Below are positions 16,821 to 25,606 of a stretch of DNA of 32,864 nucleotides, piece after piece. Position 1 is the first letter of the stretch. The number at the start of each line of letters is the position of its first letter. The stretch is from Moraxellaceae bacterium (GTDB lineage: Bacteria > Pseudomonadota > Gammaproteobacteria > Pseudomonadales > Moraxellaceae): the NCBI GenBank assembly GCA_014378805.1, contig JACMMY010000189.1:1-32864 (forward strand), written 5' to 3'. A program made the position numbers and the translations under genes. The notes beneath the pieces are model-generated. The model saw only the letters and a list, made by a program, of their open reading frames with translations. It made no database searches and was not told where the DNA came from.

Positions 16821-17011
16821 AGCACTCATCACCAAACAATCTCGCGGGGTCGCAAATAGAGTGGATATTGTAAATGAATTTTTCCGCTGAGCACATTTCT
16901 ATTACTTTTAGTTGATAGATTTACAATCAACATTTAATTTTTAATAAAACTCCGATACACAGAATCTTTAATTCATGTATTGTGATCAAAATAATTCGAT
17001 TTGAATACATC

Positions 17012-17545
17012 ATGGATCATATTTTTACTAATCCCTACCTCAATGTTGCGTTACGCAGCCTTGCGGTTTATTTTTTTATATTGATCGCCATTCGACTGAC
17101 TGGTAAAAAAGAATTATCACAAATGAATACCACAGATGTGGTGCTGATTTTACTGATTAGTAATGCGGTACAAAATGCAATGGTCGGCGCGAATACGGGT
17201 CTTTCTGGCGGATTAGTCGCTGCAGCAGTCTTATTTACTGCCAATTACATCATCAAGAAAACGTTGTTTAAAAATAAAAAACTAAGAGATTTAATTTCAG
17301 AACACCCAGAAGTCCTCATCCATAACGGTACGTTGAATTGTGCGATATTAGATAAGCAAGGGATTAGCAACGACGAACTGAAAGAAGCAATGCGTGAGCA
17401 TGGTGTGGAGAATTTTGCAGATGTAAAACTTGCCATGCTGGAAATTGATGGCAATATTAGTATTATTGCTGGGGATAGTAAAAACTTAACTCAGACATAT
17501 CATAAACGCCGCCGAGTACACAAAACATTGGGGAGCATCAATTGA
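17012..17545 (+). CDS. DUF421 (YetF-like) membrane protein
   Basis: A 177-residue protein with about three N-terminal membrane helices (residues 11-80) followed by a small soluble DUF421 domain. Family marks are RLTGKKELSQMNTTDVVLILLIS near the first helices and EHPEVLIHNGTLN at the start of the soluble part, with LKEAMREHGVENFADVKLAMLEIDG after it. The ATG at 17012 is chosen over a GTG ten codons upstream because the helix begins soon after it. The function of the family is not settled; some members affect spore or envelope stress in Bacillus. It stands alone, divergent from pgk and convergent with ygfB, and its stop codon lies inside its own terminator hairpin. Confidence 0.82.
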   Translation: MDHIFTNPYLNVALRSLAVYFFILIAIRLTGKKELSQMNTTDVVLILLISNAVQNAMVGANTGLSGGLVAAAVLFTANYIIKKTLFKNKKLRDLISEHPEVLIHNGTLNCAILDKQGISNDELKEAMREHGVENFADVKLAMLEIDGNISIIAGDSKNLTQTYHKRRRVHKTLGSIN

Positions 17546-17560
17546 TACTCCCCGTTTTAT
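17530..17560 (+). terminator. Terminator overlapping the DUF421 stop codon
   Basis: GGGGAG (17530-17535) pairs with CTCCCC (17548-17553). Inside, after one C/A mismatch, ATCAATTGAT is self-complementary. GTTTTAT follows. The TGA at 17543-17545 is in the hairpin itself. Confidence 0.7.
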
Positions 17561-17589
17561 CTAGCATTTTCAGGTTAATTTTTTAAAAT

Positions 17590-18123
17590 TTATCCTGCTG
17601 GCGCGTGGTACAGTAAAAACAACTTAGTCAGATTCTCAGGAATCTCTTCTGCCATTTCTTCCATCAAGTCAGGATTCTGACGTACATTATCAAGGTCAGG
17701 CTCGCCTTCAATGCCGCTGAATACCATCATTGGCAAAGTCAACATAATGACATCTTCTTCTTCATCTGCAAGCTCGAACCATGCTTCATCATTTAAAAAT
17801 AAAGCATCAACAAAACCAACAGCCCAATCACCTAAGCTTGAATCCACTGAAATTTCTTCGATTTCAACAGGGAATCCAATATGCTCTTCGCTCAGCAATG
17901 TTTGTAAAATATCGTTGCGCCATAGATCGATGTGTTCAAGAATTTCTTTAGGAATATCCTTTTCATGCTCATCAAATAAATGTTTACGCCAATCTTTCAG
18001 ATCTGGCCCAACCACCGTCGCACACAAAAAACCATGCGTTGCGGCAAAGTCTAATCCAAATTCGTTGGTTTCGCCGTCTAAGTAGTCAGCCAGCAGATCT
18101 AGATCAAGCTCAAGGATCGCCAT
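17590..18123 (-). CDS. ygfB: YgfB/YecA (UPF0149) family protein
   Basis: Acidic all-helical cytoplasmic protein of 177 residues. The ATG at 18123 has GGAGTG 8 bases upstream and gives the family-like start MAILELDLDLLADYLDG; the frame stays open 43 codons further but those residues do not look conserved. Family features are GLDFAATHGFLCATVVGPD near 23-41, the central GDWAVGFVDALFLNDEAW, and an acidic tail ending FLLYHAPAG. The P. aeruginosa homologue YgfB modulates AmpDh3 expression and beta-lactam tolerance by countering an antiterminator; whether that applies here is unknown. In pseudomonads it precedes pepP-ubiH, but not here. Confidence 0.82.
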   Translation of the reverse strand: MAILELDLDLLADYLDGETNEFGLDFAATHGFLCATVVGPDLKDWRKHLFDEHEKDIPKEILEHIDLWRNDILQTLLSEEHIGFPVEIEEISVDSSLGDWAVGFVDALFLNDEAWFELADEEEDVIMLTLPMMVFSGIEGEPDLDNVRQNPDLMEEMAEEIPENLTKLFLLYHAPAG

Positions 18124-18250
18124 GAGACACACTCCAATACACAAAAAAGATGCCGCTACTCTAACAAATTTAAAGTGTTTTCGGGCGTAATAAAACGCAA
18201 TGATTTGTCTACAGGACTTACATCTTAGAATTAATGTCCAAAAATTATTC

Positions 18251-18296
18251 AAAAAAAAGACCCGTTTCTTCGTCAGAAAAAAAAGGTCTTTTTTTT
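18251..18296. terminator. Extended hairpin terminator between the PA3496-like gene and ygfB
   Basis: An A8-GACC arm (18251-18262) faces GGTC-T8 (18285-18296), and an inner TTTCT/AGAAA pair (18265-18269 with 18275-18279) continues the stem. It lies just past the PA3496-like stop on the minus strand and upstream of ygfB. Confidence 0.75.
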
Positions 18297-18319
18297 AACA
18301 GTCGCTAAATATTAATGCA

Positions 18320-18517
18320 CTAATCATCTTCTAAATCAAAGTCGTATTCTTTTAAATGTGCTTGAAGTCGCTTTTCTTGCAAAATATCATCAATCAAACG
18401 TCGTTTAAGCAACGATGCTTTACTGTGATGTAAGGATTTATGAAGTACCTCTGGTACGAGATCTACATCAACAAAAGCTTCGTCTAGTTCAAAATCTTGG
18501 CTTCCAGCACTACTCAT
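18320..18517 (-). CDS. Small PA3496-family protein (putative envelope integrity)
   Basis: A 65-residue acidic protein without signal peptide or membrane helix. The central KRRLIDDILQEKRLQAHL and the ending KEYDFDLEDD resemble the PA3496 family of short gammaproteobacterial proteins annotated as putative envelope-integrity factors; I recognise this from the pattern, not from a search. The translation start is well supported: GGAAGGAG sits just before the ATG. A strong sigma-70-like promoter lies 60 bases upstream and a terminator follows, so it is a one-gene transcript that should be well expressed. Molecular function unknown. Confidence 0.7.
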   Translation of the reverse strand: MSSAGSQDFELDEAFVDVDLVPEVLHKSLHHSKASLLKRRLIDDILQEKRLQAHLKEYDFDLEDD

Positions 18518-18578
18518 TATGATCTCCTTCCACTCATTCTTTTTTTTAAAACGTTAGGTTAAACACGTCCCCGAAAAG

Positions 18579-18607
18579 TATATAATCATAAAATGTAACA
18601 ATGTCAA
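18579..18607 (-). promoter_or_regulatory. Sigma-70 promoter of the 65-residue gene
   Basis: On the minus strand a perfect -35 TTGACA (18607-18602) and a -10-like TATATA (18584-18579) are separated by 17 bases. The predicted start near 18571 leaves a leader of about 54 bases. The rest of the 245-base gap 18518-18762 is AT-rich with no gene signal. Confidence 0.6.
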
Positions 18608-18762
18608 GAAAACAACTAAAATAAACACAGAATAAACACAAAACGAAAATTCATTTGTTTAACTTACATGCACTCATTCAAATCAGCGTTTGAATTTTAT
18701 GGATTATTTATTTCAGAGCAAAATTCTATCAATAAATCATTTTTCAAAAGTTAATCGAGGAT

Positions 18763-19803
18763 TTATCTAGAGAGTTGCACCATCAAGTTTTCCATGACTA
18801 ACTGAGGATTCACATTTTGACTTTGGCTTGCAATCAACGACACGATACGCTGATCTATCGCCAGTAATGATTCCATTGATAAACGACTCTTGATCTGATT
18901 CAAGTGATTCTGATCCAAATCGGTTTGAATCACCTCATAACCGACCTGCAAGGCGATCACATCTCGCAAAATTTGGCGGACAAGATTGAGCCATGTTAAT
19001 AACGGTAATTGTTTCAGCCAATACGTTGTTGCATCTAAGACCGACCTTCGCCCCGTTAGAATGGCAAGCCAAGTCGCAAGCCATTGGCCACGAAGCTTAA
19101 ATTGTGTCGTTGTTGACAACTCAACTGCCGCCAATGGAGCGCCACCTGACATGGCGAGTAAGAGTTTTGCTTGTTCACTGGTCACAGCCAATTCATCACA
19201 TACAAAATCGACAGCAAGTTCAGTTTCAATACGTCCAAGCGGAATTTGTTGAACTCGGCTGCGAATTGTGGCGGGAAGTTGTAAATATTGATCAGCAACG
19301 AGTAAAAGCATGACACGTTGCGCTGGTTCTTCTAGTGTTTTCAATAAAGCATTTGCCGCAGCAGTGTTCAAGGTTTCGGCGGGCTCAAAAATCACCACAC
19401 GCCAACCCTGCCCTGTTTGCTGTACAAAAAGCATCAAGTCACGAATTTGATCAATTTTTATTTGACGGCTTTGTTTGCCCTTGGCATCTACCTCACGAGA
19501 AATACGTAACAAACTTGGATGATTACCTACAGTGAGCCACGCGCAGCTCGGACATTGACCACAAGCACCATCTACAGTCGGTGTATCACACAACAACCAA
19601 CCTGCTAAATGCTCCGCAAATCGACGTTTACCAGTTCCGACCGCGCCAGTTAAAAGCACACCATGTGGCAAGTTTGGTTTGCGACTGGTTAGCCGTGTCC
19701 AGACAGCGCGATGCCATGGCAATAACGGCATGAAATGCGACTGAGCATGTACAACAAGTGCTGAAGGCTCATCATCTTTGAGTTTAGCTGGAGCACGCGC
19801 CAT
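18763..19803 (-). CDS. holB: DNA polymerase III delta' subunit
   Basis: Clamp-loader subunit that opens and places the beta clamp together with delta and tau/gamma. The product has 346 residues from the ATG at 19803 (a TTG lies one codon earlier). The AAA+ domain starts with LLTGAVGTGKRRFAEHLAG. It carries the zinc-binding cysteines in ACGQCPSC, the sensor region VVIFEPAETLNTAAANALLKTLEEP and the arginine-finger segment PATIRSRVQQI. The C-terminal collar domain ends FLVQLSR-like at LMVQLSR. It follows kdsB by 16 bases and ends the long minus-strand block; the DNA between its end and the next gene is AT-rich. Confidence 0.9.
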   Translation of the reverse strand: MARAPAKLKDDEPSALVVHAQSHFMPLLPWHRAVWTRLTSRKPNLPHGVLLTGAVGTGKRRFAEHLAGWLLCDTPTVDGACGQCPSCAWLTVGNHPSLLRISREVDAKGKQSRQIKIDQIRDLMLFVQQTGQGWRVVIFEPAETLNTAAANALLKTLEEPAQRVMLLLVADQYLQLPATIRSRVQQIPLGRIETELAVDFVCDELAVTSEQAKLLLAMSGGAPLAAVELSTTTQFKLRGQWLATWLAILTGRRSVLDATTYWLKQLPLLTWLNLVRQILRDVIALQVGYEVIQTDLDQNHLNQIKSRLSMESLLAIDQRIVSLIASQSQNVNPQLVMENLMVQLSR

Positions 19804-19819
19804 CAATCATTCGCCTATT

Positions 19820-20581
19820 TTAAATAAAAGCACTTGCGCCCAAAGCACGCAGGCGAAGCAAGTCGTCAAAGGTATCCACACCTGCTGGCAATGAAACGCG
19901 AGCATCAGCAATCGCAATTCGGCGTCCTTGCTCAAGCACACGAAGTTGCTCAAGACTTTCAATTTGCTCTAATATACCCAGCGGCCACGTTACATAATCC
20001 TGCAATAACGCAACACGGTACGCATATAAACCTAAATGACGACGTGCAGTTTCGGGTACATGATTTATGCCATCTTTAAAACCATCACGATCAAAAGGAA
20101 CGCTCGCACGACTAAAATATAAGGCTTCACCGGTTTGACTACGCACCACTTTCACGACACTACTACGTAGAAACTCTTCTAAATGAAGGATGGGTTCACA
20201 TAATGTCGCCATCGCACATTGCGTATGAGTATCTAATAAATCAGCAACTTGCTCAACCAAAACAGGTGGCAGTAACGGTTCATCACCTTGAATGTTGACG
20301 ATTAAGTCATCCGCTGCCCAACCTTGAATCCGAGCAACTTCTGCTAAACGATCCGTTCCAGACGGATGGTCAACTGAAGTCATCACTACATCTACACCTG
20401 CATCACGGCAAACCTGTGCAATGCGTTCATCATCAGTTGCCACACAGAGACTATCGATGCCCTGCACTTTGCGTGCCTGATCCACCACTCGCAAAACCAT
20501 CGGTTTTCCACATAAATCCAATAAGGGTTTACCTGGCAAACGAGTACTGGCAAAACGAGACGGAATGACAATATGACGCAT
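19820..20581 (-). CDS. kdsB: 3-deoxy-manno-octulosonate cytidylyltransferase (CMP-KDO synthetase)
   Basis: Activates KDO as CMP-KDO for transfer to lipid A. The ATG at 20581 gives the family start MRHIVIPSRFASTRLPGKPL and 253 residues, with GGGAAA upstream; the frame runs on into lpxK but those 37 codons are not part of the enzyme. Visible motifs are CVATDDERI, HPSGTDRLAEV, VNIQGDEPLLPP and ALYFSRASVPFDRD, followed by the LGLYAYR block and EQLRVLEQGRRI. It lies 43 bases after lpxK, which makes the acceptor-side substrate for the next steps. Confidence 0.96.
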   Translation of the reverse strand: MRHIVIPSRFASTRLPGKPLLDLCGKPMVLRVVDQARKVQGIDSLCVATDDERIAQVCRDAGVDVVMTSVDHPSGTDRLAEVARIQGWAADDLIVNIQGDEPLLPPVLVEQVADLLDTHTQCAMATLCEPILHLEEFLRSSVVKVVRSQTGEALYFSRASVPFDRDGFKDGINHVPETARRHLGLYAYRVALLQDYVTWPLGILEQIESLEQLRVLEQGRRIAIADARVSLPAGVDTFDDLLRLRALGASAFI

Positions 20582-20624
20582 AAAAATTTCCCAACAATTT
20601 ACTTTGGATAATAGGTCTGAATGT

Positions 20625-21680
20625 TTAACGATGGTTTTGGCGACGTTCTGACAATACGCCAATGTCCAATAATTGTTTATATAACAAAGCATAACATGCT
20701 GAGGTCAAAGAAGCCTTGACGGGCAGAACCCAAACATTGAAATAAATGAGACCTTGTAAGCGCTGAGCATCTTTTGCAGTGGTGATAATCGGCAAATCAT
20801 CGTCAAACTGTATATCTTGTCGTTGATAAGGATGATGGTCGGCAAATGGATGTTCAATCACATCATAACCGAGTTGACGTAAACTGTTAAAAAATCGACT
20901 CGGATTACCAATTCCTGCAACAGCATGTACGCGCTGTGGTGGTTGCGGCGCTTTAAGGCGATGGTGGAGAGATAATGGCGATAAGGGTTCTAGTTCGCCA
21001 GCAATCAAATGCATTTGATACAGTGAGTCACTCGTTCCTGTGCCATGCTCAATGACAGTGGCCGTATCCAAACGATCAAGTTGTTCTCGTAAAAAACCAG
21101 TAGGCAATAAAAAACCATTGCCAAATCCACGATCTGTATCCACCACGATCCACTCTAATTGCCGACCTAATGCTAAATGTTGAAGACCGTCATCGCTTAA
21201 AATAATATCCAAGGGTTGATTCTTTGACTCTGCGTAAGCAATCAAACACGCTATCGATGCCTGACGATTACTGCCTACGGATAATGCCACACCCGTTTGT
21301 TGAACGATCAGTAACGGTTCATCGCCCACTGATTCAGCTAAATCATCTGGCTGCACAATATGCGGAAAAATAGACGTATCGCCGCCATACCCTCGACTAA
21401 TGACACCGACATTCAGTTTTTGTTCTTGAGTTAAATAACGGACAAGCTCAATCAGTAGAGGTGTTTTTCCACTTCCCCCAACGGTGATATTTCCAATGAT
21501 CATCACGGGCACTGGAGACAAATAGGCTTTCTTCAAATTAAAGCGATAAAGTGTGCGCTGTAAGCCCGTCACTATTGCATATAAAGCAGATAAAGGTAAT
21601 AACCACAATAACCAAGAGGATTGTTGTGCCCATGCTTTTGGCAATGCTGTCCGCAAATCAATCACGGTTGATCCTCTCAT
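20625..21680 (-). CDS. lpxK: Tetraacyldisaccharide 4'-kinase LpxK
   Basis: Inner-membrane kinase that phosphorylates the 4' position of the lipid A precursor to lipid IVA. The 351-residue product has an N-terminal membrane helix (about 22-40) and the P-loop GNITVGGSGKTP at 63-74. RGYGG, GDEPLLI and the DDGLQHLALGR motif (Walker B-like with catalytic Asp) follow, and the C-terminal part shows AGIGNPSRFF and HPFADHHPY. The ATG at 21680 is 38 bases after the msbA stop. The pairing msbA-lpxK is widely conserved in Gram-negatives. Confidence 0.95.
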   Translation of the reverse strand: MRGSTVIDLRTALPKAWAQQSSWLLWLLPLSALYAIVTGLQRTLYRFNLKKAYLSPVPVMIIGNITVGGSGKTPLLIELVRYLTQEQKLNVGVISRGYGGDTSIFPHIVQPDDLAESVGDEPLLIVQQTGVALSVGSNRQASIACLIAYAESKNQPLDIILSDDGLQHLALGRQLEWIVVDTDRGFGNGFLLPTGFLREQLDRLDTATVIEHGTGTSDSLYQMHLIAGELEPLSPLSLHHRLKAPQPPQRVHAVAGIGNPSRFFNSLRQLGYDVIEHPFADHHPYQRQDIQFDDDLPIITTAKDAQRLQGLIYFNVWVLPVKASLTSACYALLYKQLLDIGVLSERRQNHR

Positions 21681-21718
21681 CGGAGATTGTATTCACTAAT
21701 GTTCTACTGAATATCGAA

Positions 21719-23449
21719 TTATTCAATATCAACGAAATCACGCTGATGCAACTGTGCATATAAACCATTTTTTGCAAGCAACTCAGTATGTGTGCCCTGC
21801 TCCACGATGCACCCTTTATCCATGACCACAATACGATCCGACTGTTCAATCGTTGATAAACGATGCGCAATGACGAGTGTCGTACGTCCGACCATCGCAT
21901 GGCTAAGTGCTTGTTGAATATAGTGTTCAGATTCATTATCGAGTGCACTGGTTGCTTCATCAAGAATTAAAATTGGTGCATCTTTTAGCAAGGCACGTGC
22001 AATCGCCAAGCGTTGACGTTGTCCGCCAGACAAGGACATACCACTTGCGCCAATCATCGTATCAAACCCATTCGGTAGCGCATCAATAAATTGATCTGCA
22101 AACGCGTCTTTTGCTGCCGCACGGACTTCTTCGTCAGACTTATTCGCCAATTGACCATAAGCAATATTTTCACGAACCGTTTGATCAAACAAAATCACTT
22201 GCTGACCCACAGTCGCAATTTGGCTACGTAAATTAGCCAAGGTGAACTGAACAATCGGCACACCATCCAATAGAATCTGACCTTGGGTAATATTTTGGAA
22301 ACGCATCAACAAATTAACCAGCGTGGTTTTACCAGCACCTGAGCGGCCAACAAAGGCAACCGTTTCGCCAGCATTAATCGTTAGATTGATATCAGATAAT
22401 GCAGTGGTTTCATCAATATATGAAAAACTGACATGATCAAACGTAATCTGACCTGTAATCGGCTGAACGATTTTTCCGTGATCTTCTTCGGGTGGTGTAT
22501 CAATCAGTGCAAAGACTGAATGTGCAGCAGAAACGCCACGTTGAATTTTTTCATTCACATCGGTCAAAGAGCGTAATGGCTTACTAATAAGTCCTGCAGC
22601 GGTAATATATGCGACAAAATCACCCGCACTGGTTGTAGAACCCAAAATTTCTGGACGCAAAGCCAACCAAACAATAATTCCCATCGCAATGGCCATTAAC
22701 AACTGAATCAAAGGCGTATTAATACTGCTGGTAATCACCATCTTCAGATTTTTTTTCAAATTACTCTTTGATGCCTGATCAAAACGATCACGCTCATAGG
22801 CTTGCCCACCGTAGTTTTTAACCACGCTATAGCCATTAATTGACTCATTGACGATATGACTGACTTCACCCATCGAATCCTGAATTTGATGTGACAACTT
22901 ACGCAAACGTTTGCTGGCTTTACGAACGAGGAAAGCCACCATCGGCCCAACCAAAAGCAGTGCGAGCGATAAACGCCAATTCATCCAAAACAAATAGCTA
23001 AACAATGCAATAACCGTTAAACCTTCACGTAACAACGTCTTACCCGCTTGGGTCGCTGCCGCAGTCACTTGCTCAAGATCGTAAATCAACTTAGCCCATA
23101 AATAACCGCTCGAATGCGATAAATAGTAGGCTGGCGATAACGTCAGTAAACGGTCAAAAACCTCAAGACGTAAGTTGTAGACAACATGACGCGCAATCAC
23201 AGAAATGTAATAACTGCCTAAGAATGAACCGACTCCACGAAAGAAAAACATCAAAACAATCAACATCGGAAATAGATTCTTAGCCGATTGATCCTGATGA
23301 CTAATCGCATCAATAATATATTTAACAAGATGAGCACCGCCTACCTCGCTCGCAGCATTCAATAGATTACCGACAATGACCAGTACACCTGCCCACCAAT
23401 ATGGTTTTAAATAAGCCAATAATCGTAGGTAGATCGCGAAGCCCGTCAA
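21719..23449 (-). CDS. msbA: Lipid A export ABC transporter MsbA
   Basis: Homodimeric flippase moving core-lipid A to the outer face of the inner membrane. The 576-residue half-transporter has six membrane helices in residues 1-310. The ATPase domain carries Walker A GRSGAGKTT (368-376), the signature LSGGQRQR (473-480), ILILDEATSALD and the switch IAHRLST. The start is TTG at 23449, directly after the exbD TAA and in the same frame; GGGGAG lies 7 bases upstream and no ATG occurs before the second helix. This start should be strongly coupled to exbD translation. It is followed by lpxK and kdsB. Confidence 0.94.
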   Translation of the reverse strand: MTGFAIYLRLLAYLKPYWWAGVLVIVGNLLNAASEVGGAHLVKYIIDAISHQDQSAKNLFPMLIVLMFFFRGVGSFLGSYYISVIARHVVYNLRLEVFDRLLTLSPAYYLSHSSGYLWAKLIYDLEQVTAAATQAGKTLLREGLTVIALFSYLFWMNWRLSLALLLVGPMVAFLVRKASKRLRKLSHQIQDSMGEVSHIVNESINGYSVVKNYGGQAYERDRFDQASKSNLKKNLKMVITSSINTPLIQLLMAIAMGIIVWLALRPEILGSTTSAGDFVAYITAAGLISKPLRSLTDVNEKIQRGVSAAHSVFALIDTPPEEDHGKIVQPITGQITFDHVSFSYIDETTALSDINLTINAGETVAFVGRSGAGKTTLVNLLMRFQNITQGQILLDGVPIVQFTLANLRSQIATVGQQVILFDQTVRENIAYGQLANKSDEEVRAAAKDAFADQFIDALPNGFDTMIGASGMSLSGGQRQRLAIARALLKDAPILILDEATSALDNESEHYIQQALSHAMVGRTTLVIAHRLSTIEQSDRIVVMDKGCIVEQGTHTELLAKNGLYAQLHQRDFVDIE

Positions 23450-23872
23450 TTACTTACTCCCCATCGGAATGCGTGTACTGATATTGATGTTAATAAATCC
23501 TAGCTTACCTGAAACATCCATCACTTTAACAACAGATTGATGAGTCGCTCGACCGTCTGCTGCGATCACAAGCGGCAACGTATGATCGCCATGACTCGCC
23601 ATCTCAATCACAGCACGAAGTTCATCTTCGCTGTCGCTTGCCAGAGATTTGCCATTGACAGTATAGGCACCTTTGAGATCAACGCCTATTTCAATTTTTC
23701 GTTGACGCTGCACTTCTGGCACACCGGTTGCTTGTGGTAGAACAAGATTCAATCGACTATATTTATTAAAACTGGTAGAAACAAGCAAAAAAACCACGAG
23801 AAATAATAAACAATCAATCATGGGTGTCAGATTGATAGAGATTTCTTCAACTTGCGGCTTTCTAAACTTCAT
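23450..23872 (-). CDS. exbD: ExbD/TolR family energy-transducing protein
   Basis: Bitopic inner-membrane protein that, with ExbB, uses the proton gradient to energise an envelope partner. It has 140 residues: a short cytoplasmic start, one membrane helix with the proton-carrying Asp at D20 in INLTPMIDCLLFLVVF, and a periplasmic domain with LPLVIAADGRATHQSVVKVMD. ATG start, overlapping the exbB stop by four bases (ATGA). Neither TonB nor TolA is encoded nearby; the link to msbA-lpxK-kdsB is found in several gammaproteobacteria, and the client is unknown. Its stop codon directly abuts the msbA start. Confidence 0.9.
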   Translation of the reverse strand: MKFRKPQVEEISINLTPMIDCLLFLVVFLLVSTSFNKYSRLNLVLPQATGVPEVQRQRKIEIGVDLKGAYTVNGKSLASDSEDELRAVIEMASHGDHTLPLVIAADGRATHQSVVKVMDVSGKLGFININISTRIPMGSK

Positions 23873-24639
23873 GACTGACTCGAATTAACTGACGAATCAG
23901 TCGATGCAGATAATGTTGATGCTTTTGGCGCTATTTTTTGAGCAAAAACAGAGTTTGAAACGATGGATGATGTGTGAGGAACATGAACCGATTCAGTTGA
24001 TCCGTCACGATCACTGTCATCAATGACAGTTGGATGTTTTGCGCCATGCATCACATACAACAAAATACCCGCTTGCTCTTCCATTTCGACTGACAAATCA
24101 GCCACTTTACGTTGGTAATGACGATAAGCAGTCAGTGCAGGAATCGCAACCACCATGCCTGCTGCTGTCGACATCAATGCCTGTGAAATCCCTGCTGCCA
24201 GCAAGGCTGGGTCAGAATTACCACCAACATTCACAGCCAGAAAAGATTCAATAATTCCAAGCACAGTGCCAAGCAAACCCAATAACGGCGCAATATTACC
24301 AATCGTACCAAGCAAATTTAAGTTTTTTTCTAAACGGTGAATTAAGGTACTCGCCCGATTTTGCATTTGTAATGTCATGTACTCAAGACCACCACCTGCG
24401 TGCTGTATACCCGTTGCGAGCAAGTCGCCCAATGGTGAACTTAGTTGTAAATCAGAGAGTTGTTTCGTTGTGATTCTGCCTTGATGCAGTGTTGACGCTA
24501 ACGATTGCACGAGACCACTTGGTGCAATTTTACGATGCTGCAAGCGAATACCGCGCTCAATGATGATGGCTAATGCTGCAATTGAGCATAGAACCAATGG
24601 AAACATGAGCCAGCCGCCCGCCTTAATTAACTCCCACAT
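23869..24639 (-). CDS. exbB: ExbB/TolQ family proton channel
   Basis: Inner-membrane MotA/TolQ/ExbB protein of 256 residues with three membrane segments (about 12-32, 108-130 and 150-172). The channel motifs are IGNIAPLLGLLGTVLGIIESF in the second segment and SQALMSTAAGMVVAIPALTAYRHY in the third. The last 45 residues form a Ser/Thr-rich tail not usual in the family. ATG start with AGGAAG upstream. It pairs with exbD through a four-base overlap and starts the exbB-exbD-msbA-lpxK-kdsB-holB run, 64 bases after parB. Confidence 0.9.
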   Translation of the reverse strand: MWELIKAGGWLMFPLVLCSIAALAIIIERGIRLQHRKIAPSGLVQSLASTLHQGRITTKQLSDLQLSSPLGDLLATGIQHAGGGLEYMTLQMQNRASTLIHRLEKNLNLLGTIGNIAPLLGLLGTVLGIIESFLAVNVGGNSDPALLAAGISQALMSTAAGMVVAIPALTAYRHYQRKVADLSVEMEEQAGILLYVMHGAKHPTVIDDSDRDGSTESVHVPHTSSIVSNSVFAQKIAPKASTLSASTDSSVNSSQS

Positions 24640-24703
24640 CGTGCAATCTTCCTAATTAAAAAAACTTTTTTCCGTTCTTGATGGATTTCAATATTACAAC
24701 CAC

Positions 24704-25606
24704 TTATTGCACATTCATCACCGCAAGAATGCCATCCAACTCATCAAGTGAATGATAGCGAATCACTAACTTCCCCTTTCCTTTTGGATTATGTAACAAC
24801 TCAACACGCGCACCTAAACGCTCTGCTAAACGACGCTCCAAATCACCGATATCTGGCGGAGAAACACGAACTGTTTTAGGCACTGGCGGATTCAAATATT
24901 CACGGATCAATTGCTCAGTCTGACGTACTGATAACTCACGACCCACTACAACACGCGCTAAATGACTTTGGTCATCTAACTTTACCGCAAGTAACGCACG
25001 TGCGTGACCCATATCCAGATCACCGCGATCCAACATGGTTTTGACTTCTTCATTAAGGCTCATCAAACGCAACAAATTACTGACCGTTGCCCGTGCCTTT
25101 CCCACTGTTTCCGCAATTTCCTGATGGCTCATCCCGAACTCATCATGGAAACGCTGTAACGCGTAAGCCTGTTCCATCGGACTCAAGTCTTCACGTTGAA
25201 TGTTTTCAATCAACGCCAATGCAATCGCAAGTGCATCAGGCAAATCACGCACAATCGCAGGAATAACCGCTAAACCTGCGAGGCGTGCAGCACGCCAACG
25301 ACGCTCACCCGCAATAATCTCGTATTCAGCCTCTGCGCCCGTCACATTTTCAATACGACGCACAACAATCGGTTGCATAACGCCATGGCGTTTAATCGAA
25401 TCGGCAAGATCCGTTAAACTTTCTGGAGTAATTTCACGGCGAGGCTGATAAATACCACGTTGTAAACGATCTAGCTCAAGCTCAACCAACGTGACATTGG
25501 TTGGTGTATGTGTGTGTGTTTCAGCAACTTCAGCACGGACTTGCTTAATTGAACCTAATAACGCATCGAGCCCACGTCCTTGCGCTAAACCTCGCTTACG
25601 CATCAT
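24704..25606 (-). CDS. parB: Chromosome partitioning protein ParB
   Basis: CTPase and DNA clamp that loads at parS sites near the origin. The 300-residue product has the CTP-binding GERRWRAA at 100-107 with IYQPRREI before it and ENIQREDLSPMEQA after it. A helix-turn-helix lies at about 159-180 (MSHQEIAETVGKARATVSNLLR), and the protein ends in a dimerisation region. ATG start overlapping the parA stop (ATGA); a second ATG follows immediately. No perfect parS site is seen in this window. Confidence 0.95.
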   Translation of the reverse strand: MMRKRGLAQGRGLDALLGSIKQVRAEVAETHTHTPTNVTLVELELDRLQRGIYQPRREITPESLTDLADSIKRHGVMQPIVVRRIENVTGAEAEYEIIAGERRWRAARLAGLAVIPAIVRDLPDALAIALALIENIQREDLSPMEQAYALQRFHDEFGMSHQEIAETVGKARATVSNLLRLMSLNEEVKTMLDRGDLDMGHARALLAVKLDDQSHLARVVVGRELSVRQTEQLIREYLNPPVPKTVRVSPPDIGDLERRLAERLGARVELLHNPKGKGKLVIRYHSLDELDGILAVMNVQ

